A stretch of DNA of 64,000 nt from Chamaea fasciata. Lineage: Eukaryota; Chordata; Aves; Passeriformes; Sylviidae. The notes beneath the pieces were generated by a model. The model saw only the letters and a list, made by a program, of their open reading frames with translations, ran no database searches and was not told where the DNA came from. Below, piece after piece: positions 22,660 to 33,861 of the stretch (positions are counted from its first letter, which is position 1; every line of letters begins with the position of its first letter). The DNA lies in contig JARCOQ010000006.1 in NCBI GenBank assembly GCA_029207755.1, forward strand, positions 70,034,093 to 70,098,092, in the 5' to 3' direction. The position numbers and the translations under genes are program-made.

Positions 22660-25600
22660 TTGTTTCCTCCTCAGGGTTTGCTGTTCCTCTAGAAGTCCTG
22701 CCAGCACAGCTGCTGTCTGTGCGGTCATCTTGCAGCAACGAGGAATAAAAAAAAAACCGATGGAAAACGCACCTGACACCTGTGCCCTTGTAACCAAAAC
22801 TCGGACCTCGGTTCCCTACGACCAGATCAAACTCGGAGAGGAAACAGAAGTATTTGCCAACCAACCTCCTTGGACACCTCCGAGGTTTAGACATGAACTG
22901 CCCCGAGCCTTTCCCATCACCGAATCGCACTTTCACAGGGATCCAGGCAGCTCCCGGCAAGAGCCAGGCCCGTTCCCGGGGGCTGCGGGGCAGCTCCAGG
23001 CTGCACAGCCGGGCAGCCGCTGCCGCTTCATCACCTCTGCACTCCTTGAATCCACCCCCCTTATGCCAAGAGATCCCTGCGTCCCAGAGAAGGAGCAATT
23101 CTGCTTTTTCAACACCTGGGGACCCCTCACTAGGAGGGCTTTTCATGCAGCCTGTATTTACTCTCCTCTGCATTGTCATCCTGTGTTTTTGTGTATCTGT
23201 CAGCCGTGACAGAGCACCGGCCCAGCCTCCCACCCTTCCCAAGGGAAAGTTACATTAATACTGAGCCGCAGGGAAGCAGTCTGCTTTTGTGAGCTGCAGG
23301 CAGCCCTGCCACATGAACAGAGGAATTAGACACAGGAATTAGTGTAGTCCAAGCTGAGAAACCCAGAGCCTGATAAATTGGGCATGCACACGCCCCAGCA
23401 AGAGCAGTTCTGCACACAAGTGCAGGGGCTTTTCCCTCACCACAGAACAGGTGCAGGTGTATTTATAAATGCTCCTGTCCACCTTTTTGTGGGAAAAAAA
23501 AACCCAGGTCAAGCAGATATTCAAAACAGCCGAAACAGAGTGAGGTGCACAGCTTTACTCACTTTTTGGTGATTCATTTAGATTCTGATCAATCTGATGG
23601 CAAATAGATCTGAGTTTTGACTTTCTGACACACTCAGCCTCTTCACATGGTTGCCTCTGGGTCAAAACTTTCTTGCACAAAGACAGTTTTTGCCTCAGAC
23701 CACTTTTCCAAATCTGTCCCTGCCCGTTTTCAGCCATCACCTCCCTGGATACAGGCCTGTAGAAGAAAGAGCAACAAGAATAACTTGGCTCTGGAGACAC
23801 ACAACATCCATTACATTTGTTGGCTCTGCCTTGGGGGAAATCCTCACTTGATACTTGGCCACTAAATACAACTGTCCTTGGGGACAAGGGGCAGTCTTGC
23901 CATCTGGCTGCTCAGTCCTGCTGGCTTTTTGTGTGAATCCATGCAGAGACATCTGCAGCCAGTTCCTGCCAGGTTAAAATTCCAGGTAACTCCTGCAGCT
24001 GTGACTTAGAGAAACCCAGGCCTTTCTCATGTCCCTGGCCTTGACAGTTTCCATCATAAGTGTCCTATTTTTTTTTTTCAAGTCTGCCCTTTCAAAAATT
24101 AGCATACTGACTTCCACTTGGACTCTCTTGGATTCAAATGGAATTGACATATTTCCCAACCCAAAGTAAATTTCCAAGAGCTGGAAACATTCTGTGTCTA
24201 TTCAAACCTTCTCCGGGACTTGGTGAAAGCATCAATCACTTCTGGTGAAGCTGGAGATGAGTTAGTTGATCCAGTCAACCAGGAGCTGCTCATGCCAAAC
24301 CAGTTTGCTGTAAGCACGGTGGAATCACTGCTACCAAGACAACAATCCGGGGCTGCTGCTGGTCTGTTTAGATGCTCCGTTCTGTTGGCTTCCGAGTGGG
24401 AAAGGAGGAGCAAAGAGCAGCACAGGGCAGACTGCTCATGGACGGTGTGTTACGTGGAGAGGCCCAGCGCCTTGGTGCTGTCCAACTCACCCAGCACAGC
24501 AACAATTTTGCCTCACTTCACTCAGGCACCTGCCCAGCTTCCTACCTGGAAAATCCTAGTTCAGCATGTCCAAGGCCAATTGGAAGCACAGGACACGTGA
24601 ACGGAGACTGAAAGCACAGGGCTGGTTCCCATTTCTTTTCCAATTCTCAATTATTCCACCCCTAGCCACCTGCAGGGAGGTTGGGAGTCCAGCTCCCTGC
24701 ACAGCACATTGCCAAACACCTGTTCACCCAGATAAAATTCCAGAAGTCATCCAGTAAAACAGGGGTAATCCATAAAAATAACAGTCCATAACATAAACTT
24801 TCCTCTCAAGAGCTTGTGATCTAGCTAGAAATCCCCAGAGACATGCAGGTGGCTGAAGGGACTGAAAATAGCTCTCGTGTCATCATATCCAGACCAAGGC
24901 ACTGCACACACACGTGTAGATTTAGCAACCGAAATCCAGATACGCTGAGCACCAGCAGCCAGGGAGAACCACCAAAGTCAACAGGAAGACACAGATATAA
25001 TTCTGCTCAGCCTCTGCCCTGACTTTTGAAAATCCTCTCCTTGCACGTTCCCAGTGCCACATTTTTGTTAGTGCAGCTAGGCAAAACAGATCAGAGCCAG
25101 CCTTCCTTGCATGTTCTCTGTCCTGGTGACAGCGTCCTCCCTTCTTGTATAATCCTAAAAAAATTCTTACACAACAGGGTGACCAAAACAAACAGAACTT
25201 TAGACAGACATCCCTACCAGCACCGGTGAGCCAGGTTTATTTTTTACCTCCTGCCAAAAATGGGGCAGAGGGATCATCTTGCCCCTGTTTCAGAGAGAGG
25301 GCTGCATAAAACTGTTGTGGGATGGGGAAAGGAAAAGAAAACCCACATTTTTTTCTCTGCTACAGACAGAACCCTCAAGAGAACACAAGGTTTGTAAAGA
25401 ACTGTGGAAGAACCCAATGCCCTGCAAGGAGTTGGCTGTGACCCATCATCCCCCCCAAGTCCCACGCTCCCCTCGCACATGAGCACTGCTGATGTAACCT
25501 GAAAGCTCATTGCATCATGCAGCTGCACGGTGAGGGGTTTGTGCGTGGGGAAAAAGCTCAGAGCACACAACCAGGGGCTTGGAACAGTTCTGGGCTTGGA

Positions 25601-26495
25601 GATCCAGCCAGCAGGGTCTCTAAGGAAACAGGGGGACATCCTGCAAGGTGACAGGAATCAGGAGGCTTGGCAGCATTGCCAAAAGAGTTCAGCCTCTTGA
25701 AGAAGCCTGGCAAGAGCAACCAGGCCCTTGCTAAGCTTGGTCTTCCCTTGAAAAGTGGCTTTTTCTGTACAAGACACATGCAAATGCTACAGAGACAGCC
25801 CTGGCCATTATAGGCTGCATTTGCTCTTCAGAAGTTACACAAATGATCCCAAATCTGGGGGAGGGCAAAAAAAAATTTAAAAAATTCCCAGGCCCTCTCC
25901 AGTACCACCCTCCTTCAGGGAAAGTCTGCATGCCCAATATTCCAGGGTTTTCCTGGCACCTGACTCAGGACCTCTCATACCCCCAAATCCCATGGCATCC
26001 CTTTTCCACTCACAGGAGGATGAACTCATGGATGCAGTGGCTGCGCCTCTTTCCCCCCTGCCCTGCCACCTGTCCTGCTTTGACTGCAGGGGCAGCTCTG
26101 GGGGCAGGTCCAGCCCTTAATTCAGGTCTGCACACAGCTGGTCCAAACAGGATTTTGATTTTGAAGCCTGAAGTGTTTTGTGTTTTTTTTTTTTTTAATA
26201 GAACTCAAGGGATTTTTAAGTCTGATTTCTCAAAATTAGGAGTCAGAACTGTGGCCCTTGGACTTTCTCTACTGTCCCCCAGCCCTGATGGCAAGATGTC
26301 CCCTCAGGGCTGGGGTGGTTTTGCCTGTCCTTGCACTCAGCAGCTGTTGCCTGTTGGTGAAGAACAGAGAAAAGCACAATAAAAGTGCAACCCCCTGCTC
26401 CCTTCCCCTCCGAAAGCCAGAGGTCCTGGTGCATTAACACACCTGGTTTCAGTCCCCAGCCACATTTCCCAGTGTTGGCTGGGCTGTTTATTTTA
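22660..26495. other. Intergenic region between UTP3 and JCHAIN
   Basis: UTP3 (minus) and JCHAIN (plus) are divergent across roughly 4 kb. I found no exon with a recognisable product, RNA gene or mobile element here. Short open frames are chance-like. Confidence 0.6.
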
Positions 26496-26500
26496 GGAAA

Positions 26501-26524
26501 CCAATTTGCACACGCCCTTATAGG
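26501..26524 (+). promoter_or_regulatory. JCHAIN: JCHAIN core promoter: CCAAT, octamer-like and TATA-like elements
   Basis: Just upstream of the JCHAIN start codon are CCAAT at 26501-26505, ATTTGCAC at 26504-26511 (one mismatch to the immunoglobulin octamer ATTTGCAT) and CTTATAGG at 26517-26524 as a TATA-like box. The spacing puts the start of transcription near 26545-26555 and a 5' UTR of about 20-25 bases. A TTTATTTTAG stretch at 26488-26497 loosely resembles a MEF2 site. The order fits a lymphoid-type TATA promoter, but this is motif reading only. Confidence 0.45.
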
Positions 26525-26571
26525 CAGAGTCAGGCTCTCCCCTCACATTCTCCAAAAGAAGGGAAGGCAAG

Positions 26572-29500
26572 ATGAGGAGCTCTTTGTCGCTGTGTGTTGC
26601 CTTGGCCGTCTCCTTGGGGATCATCCTGGTGGCAGGTAGGTGAGCAACGAAGAGATGGAAAACTGGGATTAAGACCTCAGTGGCAGGTTTTGTGTCATTT
26701 ACCCGGAATTATTCTACCAGCCAGAGGTCAAACCTCAAAGCCTGCTCAAGCAGCCATGCTTCAGTGGTGCTTGGACACCTCAGGGTGTTTCTGCATCAGA
26801 GCAGTGTGGTTTTAATTGCTGCCTGGAGGGATACAGTGATGACTAGCTCCAAATCGAAGACTTGATAATTAGCCTCTTTTTAATCAGGTTTATGAAGCAA
26901 TGAACTGCAAACGTGCATGCTTGGTTTCCTGCAGTGCTAGGGAGCTTACCTGCTAGATCTAAAGGCTTCCAAAATCTTCCTGGTAATCCTGCCATACAGC
27001 TACAGCCAACTTATTCCTATTAAACTGTAGCTTATCACATAACTCCACTGAATTCCTTAGAAACTCTTGATTTCAACTGAGCTCAGCCCGTCCTCCCAGC
27101 ACACTCCTCGGCGTGGGTCTCAGGTCTCTAGACAGTCTGAATCCATCCTGCTGCACATGGGGGATCTGGTCTGCAGGATCAAATGGGTGCCCAGGGATAA
27201 CCATCTCAAGGGCACGGACGGCTGCATCCCTGCATTTCCTGCAGCTTTTGGAAGGGAGGGCATCTTATTGCTGACCCCAGGCGATTCTGTTGGGCTTCAC
27301 AGTGTATCAAAGGACAGTGCAATATTGGAAGATGAAAAATTTTGTCCAAAACACAGCCACATAAGTATCTGAGGAGGGAGGACCAGCTTAGTGCAGGAAC
27401 TCAGGCACCAGGAAATCCAGCCCGGGGATGTTTAGAACAGCATTAGCAAATTTTGCATTTAAATACCTTCTCCCCCGGGGGACTTCATTGGGTGTCACAT
27501 GGAGATACTGCAGACAAAATCACATTTTTTTAGCATTGTAATCTCCAATGAAGAACTGATGGAGCACCAGTAACTTTAACAGTGAAGCCAAGAGCATAGC
27601 AAGGAATTAAATCAGGGCAGTATTTTTAGAGCAGTCAGAAAAACCTGCATATGCATAAGATTGTGTTAATCTAATTTTAGAATTAAAGCCTGCTCTGAGA
27701 GGTTTTGGGACAACCCGAAAGCCAATAGGATCTGACTTGAACATTGGCTTTGGATGAAGGGTTTGGAAAGAACTGCACACAATGTTATGTGGGACGCAGC
27801 ACAGACAGCAGAGGAAGAGCAGTGTGATGGACAAAAAGCCAGAGACTTCCCTTGAGCCAAAAGAGAGGCCAAGACAAGGAGCCAGGGACTAGAGAGGCTT
27901 TTCTGGGAGGCGTCTGCATCAGAGGGAAGAGCTCATGTGGAATGATGAGCTGGCAGAGAAGAAGCCTGGAGAACAAGCTAGGAAAGTGATTTCCTTCCCA
28001 AGCCAGGAAGTCCATAGAGAATCTTATCCAGCAGATATACTGCTGCCAAAGGCCACAGAAACTGCACTTGTAACCAGCAGGTCAACTCTAGGGTCACTGA
28101 GGCATCATTTTACACAGTATTGTAAATTCTTCTTCGCAGTTACAGTGCCTGTAACAATCTCAGAAACCCTGAATGGAAGCAGATGAGACTGGGATATTAC
28201 AGGGGAAGGAAGGACCAAAGCTTTCATGTCCAAGTAACTCCAAATTCCTTTACAGGCATGATTAACCCAGCTTTTTTCAGCCTGTTTCTTTATTCTCTCT
28301 ATGATTCAACCAAGGGACAAGCAGAGCAGGCAAGTCCCCAGAACTGAGATCCATCTGAGCCCAAAACAAACTGTCCCCATATGACAAAAATCACTGGGTC
28401 TGGTACTTCTAAGCAGGCTGAGGGTGCTGTAGCAAGAATGATGCTGCAAAGTGATAAACTTGATTTCAGCAGCATTTAGAAATAAAGAGGGATGTAAAAA
28501 CAGTACAAAAAAGCAAGGCTGGCTTGTTATGGGTGAAGAGACCCGAGGGTCTGGGTTGGTGAAAACAAAGCAGCAAAGAATGAACTATTTCAAATCCATC
28601 TACTCGGAGTAAGGCAGCATTGGGCAACATCAGGAGCACCCCAAAAGCCTCTGAGTGACACCTGGCATGTTTTAGCCTGCTTTGACTGAGTTTCACATCG
28701 AGTAGCATGCTAGATGCAGCAGTTTGGAGAGGTAAATCAGGACTGGAGTTTTCCCTGCAAACCACAAGCATCATCAGGGCCACCTGCTTTTCCCTGCCAC
28801 GTCAGGGGCTGCCTCCTTGCCGGGTCCTCCTGTGCTTTTTTGGCAGCTGTTCCCCCAGGAACCTGAAGGACAAGATACCACTCAAGGAAAACTGACGTAT
28901 CTGCCACATTGGCAAGGTCAGAGACGTTTATTTAGAGATCAGATCCAAACTGGGGTTTGGACTGCTGGAGTGGTCTTGGTGCGTGACAGAGGAATTGCAT
29001 AACCAACCCCTAGTAAAAGAGCACTTCAGTCACCAGGTGTGGCTGGGACGTTCTTCCCACTTTACCAGCAATCCCTGCATGTGTGTCCCTCACCAGCCAC
29101 AGCGAATCGTGTCCTTCCCAGTCCCACCACGCCTCCGGACATCAGCACACTGAGCTGAGTAGGAAGACAGCTGAACTCACCTTTGCTAAGAGACTCACTT
29201 GTACCTGCTGCAACCTCAACTTTAATCAACCCGGGCGCCATAATGGTGCATTCCTGGCATTTTCATCCCTTGGCTATCTGCTAGAGCAGCTTTCAAGGAT
29301 TTTGTTCTTGATTCTGGGATTGGTTATCCTGTGCTTGCAGGTTATCCAGTGAGCCCCGAGGATGAGGAGTACGTGCTGGTCAATAATAAGTGTCAGTGTG
29401 TCACAGTGACCTCCAAGTTTGTCCCCTCCAAAGAAAATCCTGATGAAGAAGTCCTGGAGAGAAACATCCGCATCATGTAAGTAGCAGCCAAGTATTTCAC

Positions 29501-30807
29501 AGAGATGGTGAGCAGGAGATGCAGTGTTATACGAGTTTTCTCTGCATTGTTTCTTGTGTCCCAGCACTGATGAAGTGAACAGCTTTTGGCGTGGGCTGCT
29601 TTCTGTGGTATCCTGAGCATTTCACTTGGCTAAGTGCTTCCCTGCCTCATATGAACCTCTCTGGTGTTTGTCCCTTCGGATACAAAAAGCACCAGGTTTA
29701 GGCAGACCAGTAGTAACTTCACAAAATAGGCTGGGGCAGTTGATAACCTGTCAAAAGTTGACCTAACCTGAAACCAGATCGGGCTCATGACACTGGACTG
29801 ACTTCCTGACCTGACAGAAAGCCTGGAAAAATAGTTAATGATAGTTAACTATCAGTTAATGCCTGAACTGTCTCCCAAGAGACAGAGCTCACTTCAAGAG
29901 CAGGACTTTGTCCTGTCCTCTCCACTCACACAAACCTAAAAGAAGTGTGTGTGTTTCTCTGGGAAACAAAGACCAGCTTCTGTCCCAGAGCTGCAGGAGC
30001 GCTGTAGAGCTCACAACAGGAGAACTATTAATTAAACTTCCCTGTCCATCAGCCTCAGGCACCTGCTAGCTCGGAGTTTAACAAAAATTAACACTCTCAG
30101 CCCTGTCCCCTTGCCAGTGGCACTTACATCAGTTGCTGCAGTCCTCAAGGGGAGGGTTGTTGCCTTTGAGGACCAAGATCTCCTTTTCCTGGGATTTGAT
30201 TTGGAAAAGGGTCAGAATGAAAATAACCTGAAGAAGATGATGAGAGTGTAGAATTGCTCACAACAGAGCAGACTCTGTTTAAGAAGCAGTTTTTGTGAGA
30301 GTGACTCTCTTCCCACCTCTGCAGAGTCCCCCTGAAGGCTCGGGAGAACATCTCCGACCCCTTGTCCCCACTCAGGACCACTTTTGTCTACCGCCTGAGT
30401 GAACTGTAAGTAGTTTTATTTCCTAACTTCACTTCCCAACACCTGACCCACAGCAGCTTGAGGGCCAGATGTTCCCCTGGAGCACCTAGAAAGGTTACAG
30501 CACTCTCCTGGCTCTGCGTGCAGATGAGCAAGAAAGATTTGGGGTTCAGCAGGGGCATCTTTTCATCCAACTTCTCACACTTGTTCTGTTTTCCACCTCT
30601 TCCAGCTGCAAAAACTGTGAGCCCATAGAAATCGAGCTGGGTGGGGCGATCCACCAGGCCCAGCAGGGCAACTCGTGTGAGGAGCCGCAGACCTGCTACA
30701 CCTACAACAGGAACCACTGCTACAGCTCCCCTGTGCCACTCCTGTACCACGGGGAGGTGAGGCAGGTGCCAGCAGCTCTGACACCAGCCTCCTGCTTCGC
30801 TGAGTAG
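26572..30807 (+). CDS. JCHAIN: JCHAIN, immunoglobulin joining chain
   Basis: The J chain is a secreted plasma-cell protein that closes IgM and IgA polymers and enables binding to the polymeric Ig receptor (family knowledge). The four coding exons are 26572-26635, 29341-29476, 30325-30405 and 30606-30807, all with GT-AG borders. The product is 160 residues, about the usual length. Residues 1-22 are a hydrophobic signal peptide (MRSSLSLCVALAV). Mature landmarks are VNNKCQCVTVTSKF, the N-glycosylation site in ARENISDP, FVYRLSELCKNCEP, TCYTYNRNHCY and the C-terminal LTPASCFAE. Eight cysteines in the mature part match the number in mammals. Start choice: first ATG after a TATA-like promoter, leading directly into the signal peptide. 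Intron 1 is 2.7 kb. The gene diverges from UTP3, as expected, but its downstream neighbour is SDAD1, unlike in mammals. Confidence 0.97.
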
Positions 30808-31698
30808 CTCGGCCCTCGGCTGTGCCAGAGCCTTGGAGCACCCTCCTTTCTTATCCCAAATGTATGTAGAGCACCACAGGACCTGGATGACAGCACCCCA
30901 AATGCCAGCTCCTACAGCAACCCAACCTGTCTCTTCCCATCCCTGACCTCAGGCTCACGCCATCTCCCAGGAGCAGCTCCTGGCTGTCAGTCTCCCTTCT
31001 CACGTTCCCCGGCACGTATCTGCAATGCCATGTTGTGTCTCAGACCCTACAGAGCAGATCCCCGGCAGGTATAAGGCAGTCATTCCCCTGAAGTCAAGGG
31101 AACAACACTGACTGACAGCTCAAGGGAAGCAGCCTCCTGCATGTCTCCCCCCAGCAAGGCTGCCACAGGCATCAGCAGGAGTGTCTGTGCCCTTCCCTCC
31201 CTGAACAACCCAAAGTGACCTCCCCACAACCTTCATACAAGGCAGTTGATGACATTAGCAGCATTTATGCCCTTAGCAGAGATTTGTAAAACCATACTTG
31301 AGAGAAAAGATGAGGGACCCTTCTAGCACTCGGACATCTGCAAGCTTCCAGTTCTCCCAGATTCAGAGAAGATCAAAAGATGCCGCTACCCTGAAGTGTT
31401 TTGCAAAGTTGCCAAGCCCTCAGCTGTGCCGGGAACACTCAACTCTTCTGGGAGATGTTGGGCATTTCGCTTTCTCCACTGCTTTACTGCTGCCTTCTTC
31501 CACCCCTGCTCCTGGTTCAAGTGGTAAAAAAAAAAAAAAAAAATCAAGTTGGCTCAAATTTCTTTACTTGTTCCTCATCTTGCATTTAAAAAATTCTATG
31601 AACGCAACATAAATTGCAGGACCCTAGTTCAGGGTTCAGAATTGGAGTAATGCAATAGCAAAAATTCCCACAATTGTAGTTTTGTTAATGAAACATTC

Positions 31699-31704
31699 AA
31701 TAAA
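31699..31704 (+). terminator. JCHAIN: Candidate JCHAIN polyadenylation signal
   Basis: An AATAAA hexamer lies about 890 bases after the JCHAIN stop and is followed by a T/GT-rich stretch (CTTTTTTCTGCATCAGTCTGTGTG). It is the first good hexamer with a downstream GU-rich element after the last exon, which implies a 3' UTR of about 0.9 kb. Confidence 0.6.
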
Positions 31705-31724
31705 CTTTTTTCTGCATCAGTCTG

Positions 31725-33230
31725 TGTGTTCTATTCCAATTCAATAAGAAAGCATAAAAGGAAGCCAAGCCTATAATCATATTCTTTTCTCTTTCACAAT
31801 TAATCAAACTCTCCCTAAATAACTGCTTATATTTACAGGCAAAGTCTCCCAAACCCCCAGAATAGAAACATTTCCATGCACTTGCAGAGCCTCTGACAGA
31901 TTGAGGCTGAACTGGTTTGTCATTTTAGGATCAGCTCTGCATCGCTGAGCTGCTTTGATTCCCAGTCAGTGCAGGATCAGCGTCTCAAAATCTAAACATC
32001 ACCTAAATCAACCCTTGAAACTGCAACCCACAGATCAGAAGAAGTTTCCATCACCCCTGAAAAAAGTACTTTTGGACAGGTGCTCTGGGGGATGTTCCTT
32101 CATGTGCAAGGTGTCCGTCCTAAAGAAAAATAAAAGTCTTGTGGGGCCAAATTTTGAAGAGCAAAGGTATAAAAAGGGATTGACACCAATTATTCTGATG
32201 CTATACCAGAACTAGGAAAAACAAACTTGTAAAAATAATGATTTGCAACAACTCCCCCCCTCGGAGGAAGAACCATTTGCGTTGCAGGCAAAGGAATGCC
32301 ACAGCAAGCAAAGCGGAGGCTGAAAAGCCTCTGGTTCCACACAAACACCTCACATCAGCACCATCAGCTGGGCTGTTCTTCTCCCCCTGGAGCTGCAAGT
32401 GACTGTGCATTTCTCAAGCCATTACGGGAACATCCCCCGGTTCCCTTGAACAAAACAACACAGTTCCTATGTCTCAAATCTGCAAATAACTTATGAGTCA
32501 TGACCCAGAAATAATTATTTCTGTTGGACTTAGAGACTTTGGGGTTTTTTTGGTGGTTTTTTTTTTTTTTTTTGGTTTTTTTTTTTTTTTTTTAAGGAAA
32601 AGAGCATTGATCATGTTCTCAATTACAAAATTACAAGTATTAAGACCAGGAAGACAAATTCCCTACAGCCATTAAGAGCCAGGAATTGACACGGAGTTTA
32701 AACGAAATGCTGGCAGTCAAATACATTAGTGTTCAAGTAAAACCTCTGAGATATTGTAAAAACTTCAACTCTACAGCTAAGAAGCTGGGGCTGATTGCAG
32801 CAGTAGCGAAAGAGAGCCAAGAGCTGCCCATCTCCAAATTCCCAGCCTGCCATCATGTGCAATTCTACCCCATCCACAAACTCTGCAGCCCCAACTACTC
32901 CTCAACTGACGGAAAAAATATAGAAATACAGTGCAGGGAAACACCTCAGTGCCCTAACAGCAACTCAAGTAACAGCTTGCCCTTTTTTCCAGTTTCTAAT
33001 AGAGCCCAATTTACCTTAAGAACAAAACCCAGTTTTAGGCCTGAAGGAAGTATAAGCTACGCACATGAAGAGGCCAGCTTACTATTCTCTGGATCAAAGC
33101 TGAACTTAAAAAAAAGACAAAACTAGAATTAATCCTTTTTCCTCACGGAGAATTCCCTTCTAATCCCCACCACTTCTCTAGCGATTATTTGAGGCGTGAA
33201 GCACCTTTCCTCCGAGCAGCTGGGAGGGGA
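31725..33230. other. JCHAIN-SDAD1 intergenic junction
   Basis: About 1.5 kb separates the JCHAIN 3' end from the GC-rich SDAD1 upstream region. It contains a long T-rich tract at 32537-32594. No remnant of ENAM or of a CXCL chemokine gene, the expected mammalian neighbours on the two sides, is recognisable by eye. Confidence 0.6.
32537..32594. repeat. Poly-T low-complexity tract
   Basis: Long T runs are interrupted by GG. This could be the tail of an old minus-strand retroposon, but no adjacent element is recognisable. Confidence 0.8.
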
Positions 33231-33280
33231 GGGCAGTGAGCGCTGAGGGGCCGTGCCCGGGGAGGCCGCGGCGGGGCCGG

Positions 33281-33690
33281 CTCCGCTCCGTGCGCAGGCC
33301 CGGGGCCCTCACAGCCCCTCTCCAGAGGGATGGAGCGGCTCCGCTCCGTGCGCAGGCCCGGGGCCCTCACAGCCCCTCTCCTGAGGGATGGAGCGGCTCC
33401 GCTCCGTGCGCAGGCCCGGGGCCCTCACAGCCCCTCTCCTGAGGGATGGAGCGGCTCCGCTCCGTGCGCAGGCCCGGGGCCCTCACAGCCCCTCTCCTGA
33501 GGGATGGAGCGGCTCCGCTCCGTGCGCAGGCCCGGGGCCCTCACAGCCCCTCTCCTGAGGGATGGAGCGGCTCCGCTCCGTGCGCAGGCCCGGGGCCCTC
33601 ACAGCCCCTCTCCAGAGGGATGGAGCGGCTCCGCTCCGTGCCCCGCTCTGTGTGCAGGCCCGGGGCCCTCACAGCCGCTGTCCTGAGGGA
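33281..33690. repeat. 58-bp GC-rich minisatellite, seven copies, upstream of SDAD1
   Basis: A unit starting CTCCGCTCCGTGCGCAGGCC recurs at 33281, 33339, 33397, 33455, 33513, 33571 and 33629, exactly 58 bases apart. The first six are nearly identical; CCAGAGGG alternates with CCTGAGGG. The seventh is diverged and carries a 12-base internal duplication (CCCCGCTCTGTG-like). Each junction contains GGGATGGAGCGG, so every copy offers an ATG. Because 58 is not a multiple of three, successive copies shift frame and long open frames appear without coding meaning. The array ends about 170 bases before the SDAD1 start codon. Confidence 0.95.
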
Positions 33691-33861
33691 AGCCATGAGC
33701 CGCTCCTCCCTGCTGCCGGCTCCCGCCGCCAGGCGGCGCCGTGACGGAGCGCGCCTCCCGCACAGGTTTGTCCCTCGGCGGCGGCCGTCGGGGGCGGGCC
33801 AAGATGGTGGGGGCCCGCTGAGCGGCGGCGTGGTTCGCTCCCGGTGCCGGTGCCCGCAGCC
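33691..33861 (+). promoter_or_regulatory. SDAD1: SDAD1 CpG promoter with YY1-type site
   Basis: This GC-rich region between the minisatellite and the ATG contains GGGGCGGGCC (SP1-type) followed by GCCAAGATGGTGG at 33798-33810. The latter matches the AAGATGG core bound by YY1 close to start sites of many housekeeping and translation genes. Transcription probably starts in this interval. The CpG-rich block continues into exon 1 and intron 1. Confidence 0.55.

Noticed and set aside
21403..23209. Long plus-strand open frames (392 and 415 residues) opposite UTP3
   Set aside because: They are antisense shadows of the GC-rich, Glu-rich UTP3 coding sequence; the Leu-rich or Ser-rich composition follows from reading CTC/TCC runs.
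31725..33230. Pseudogene remnants of ENAM or CXCL chemokines
   Set aside because: I looked for them because of synteny but saw no recognisable coding fragment. A profile search would be needed to exclude strongly decayed pieces.
33281..33690. CRISPR-like regular array
   Set aside because: The whole 58-bp unit is repeated with no unique spacers, and this is vertebrate DNA. It is a minisatellite.
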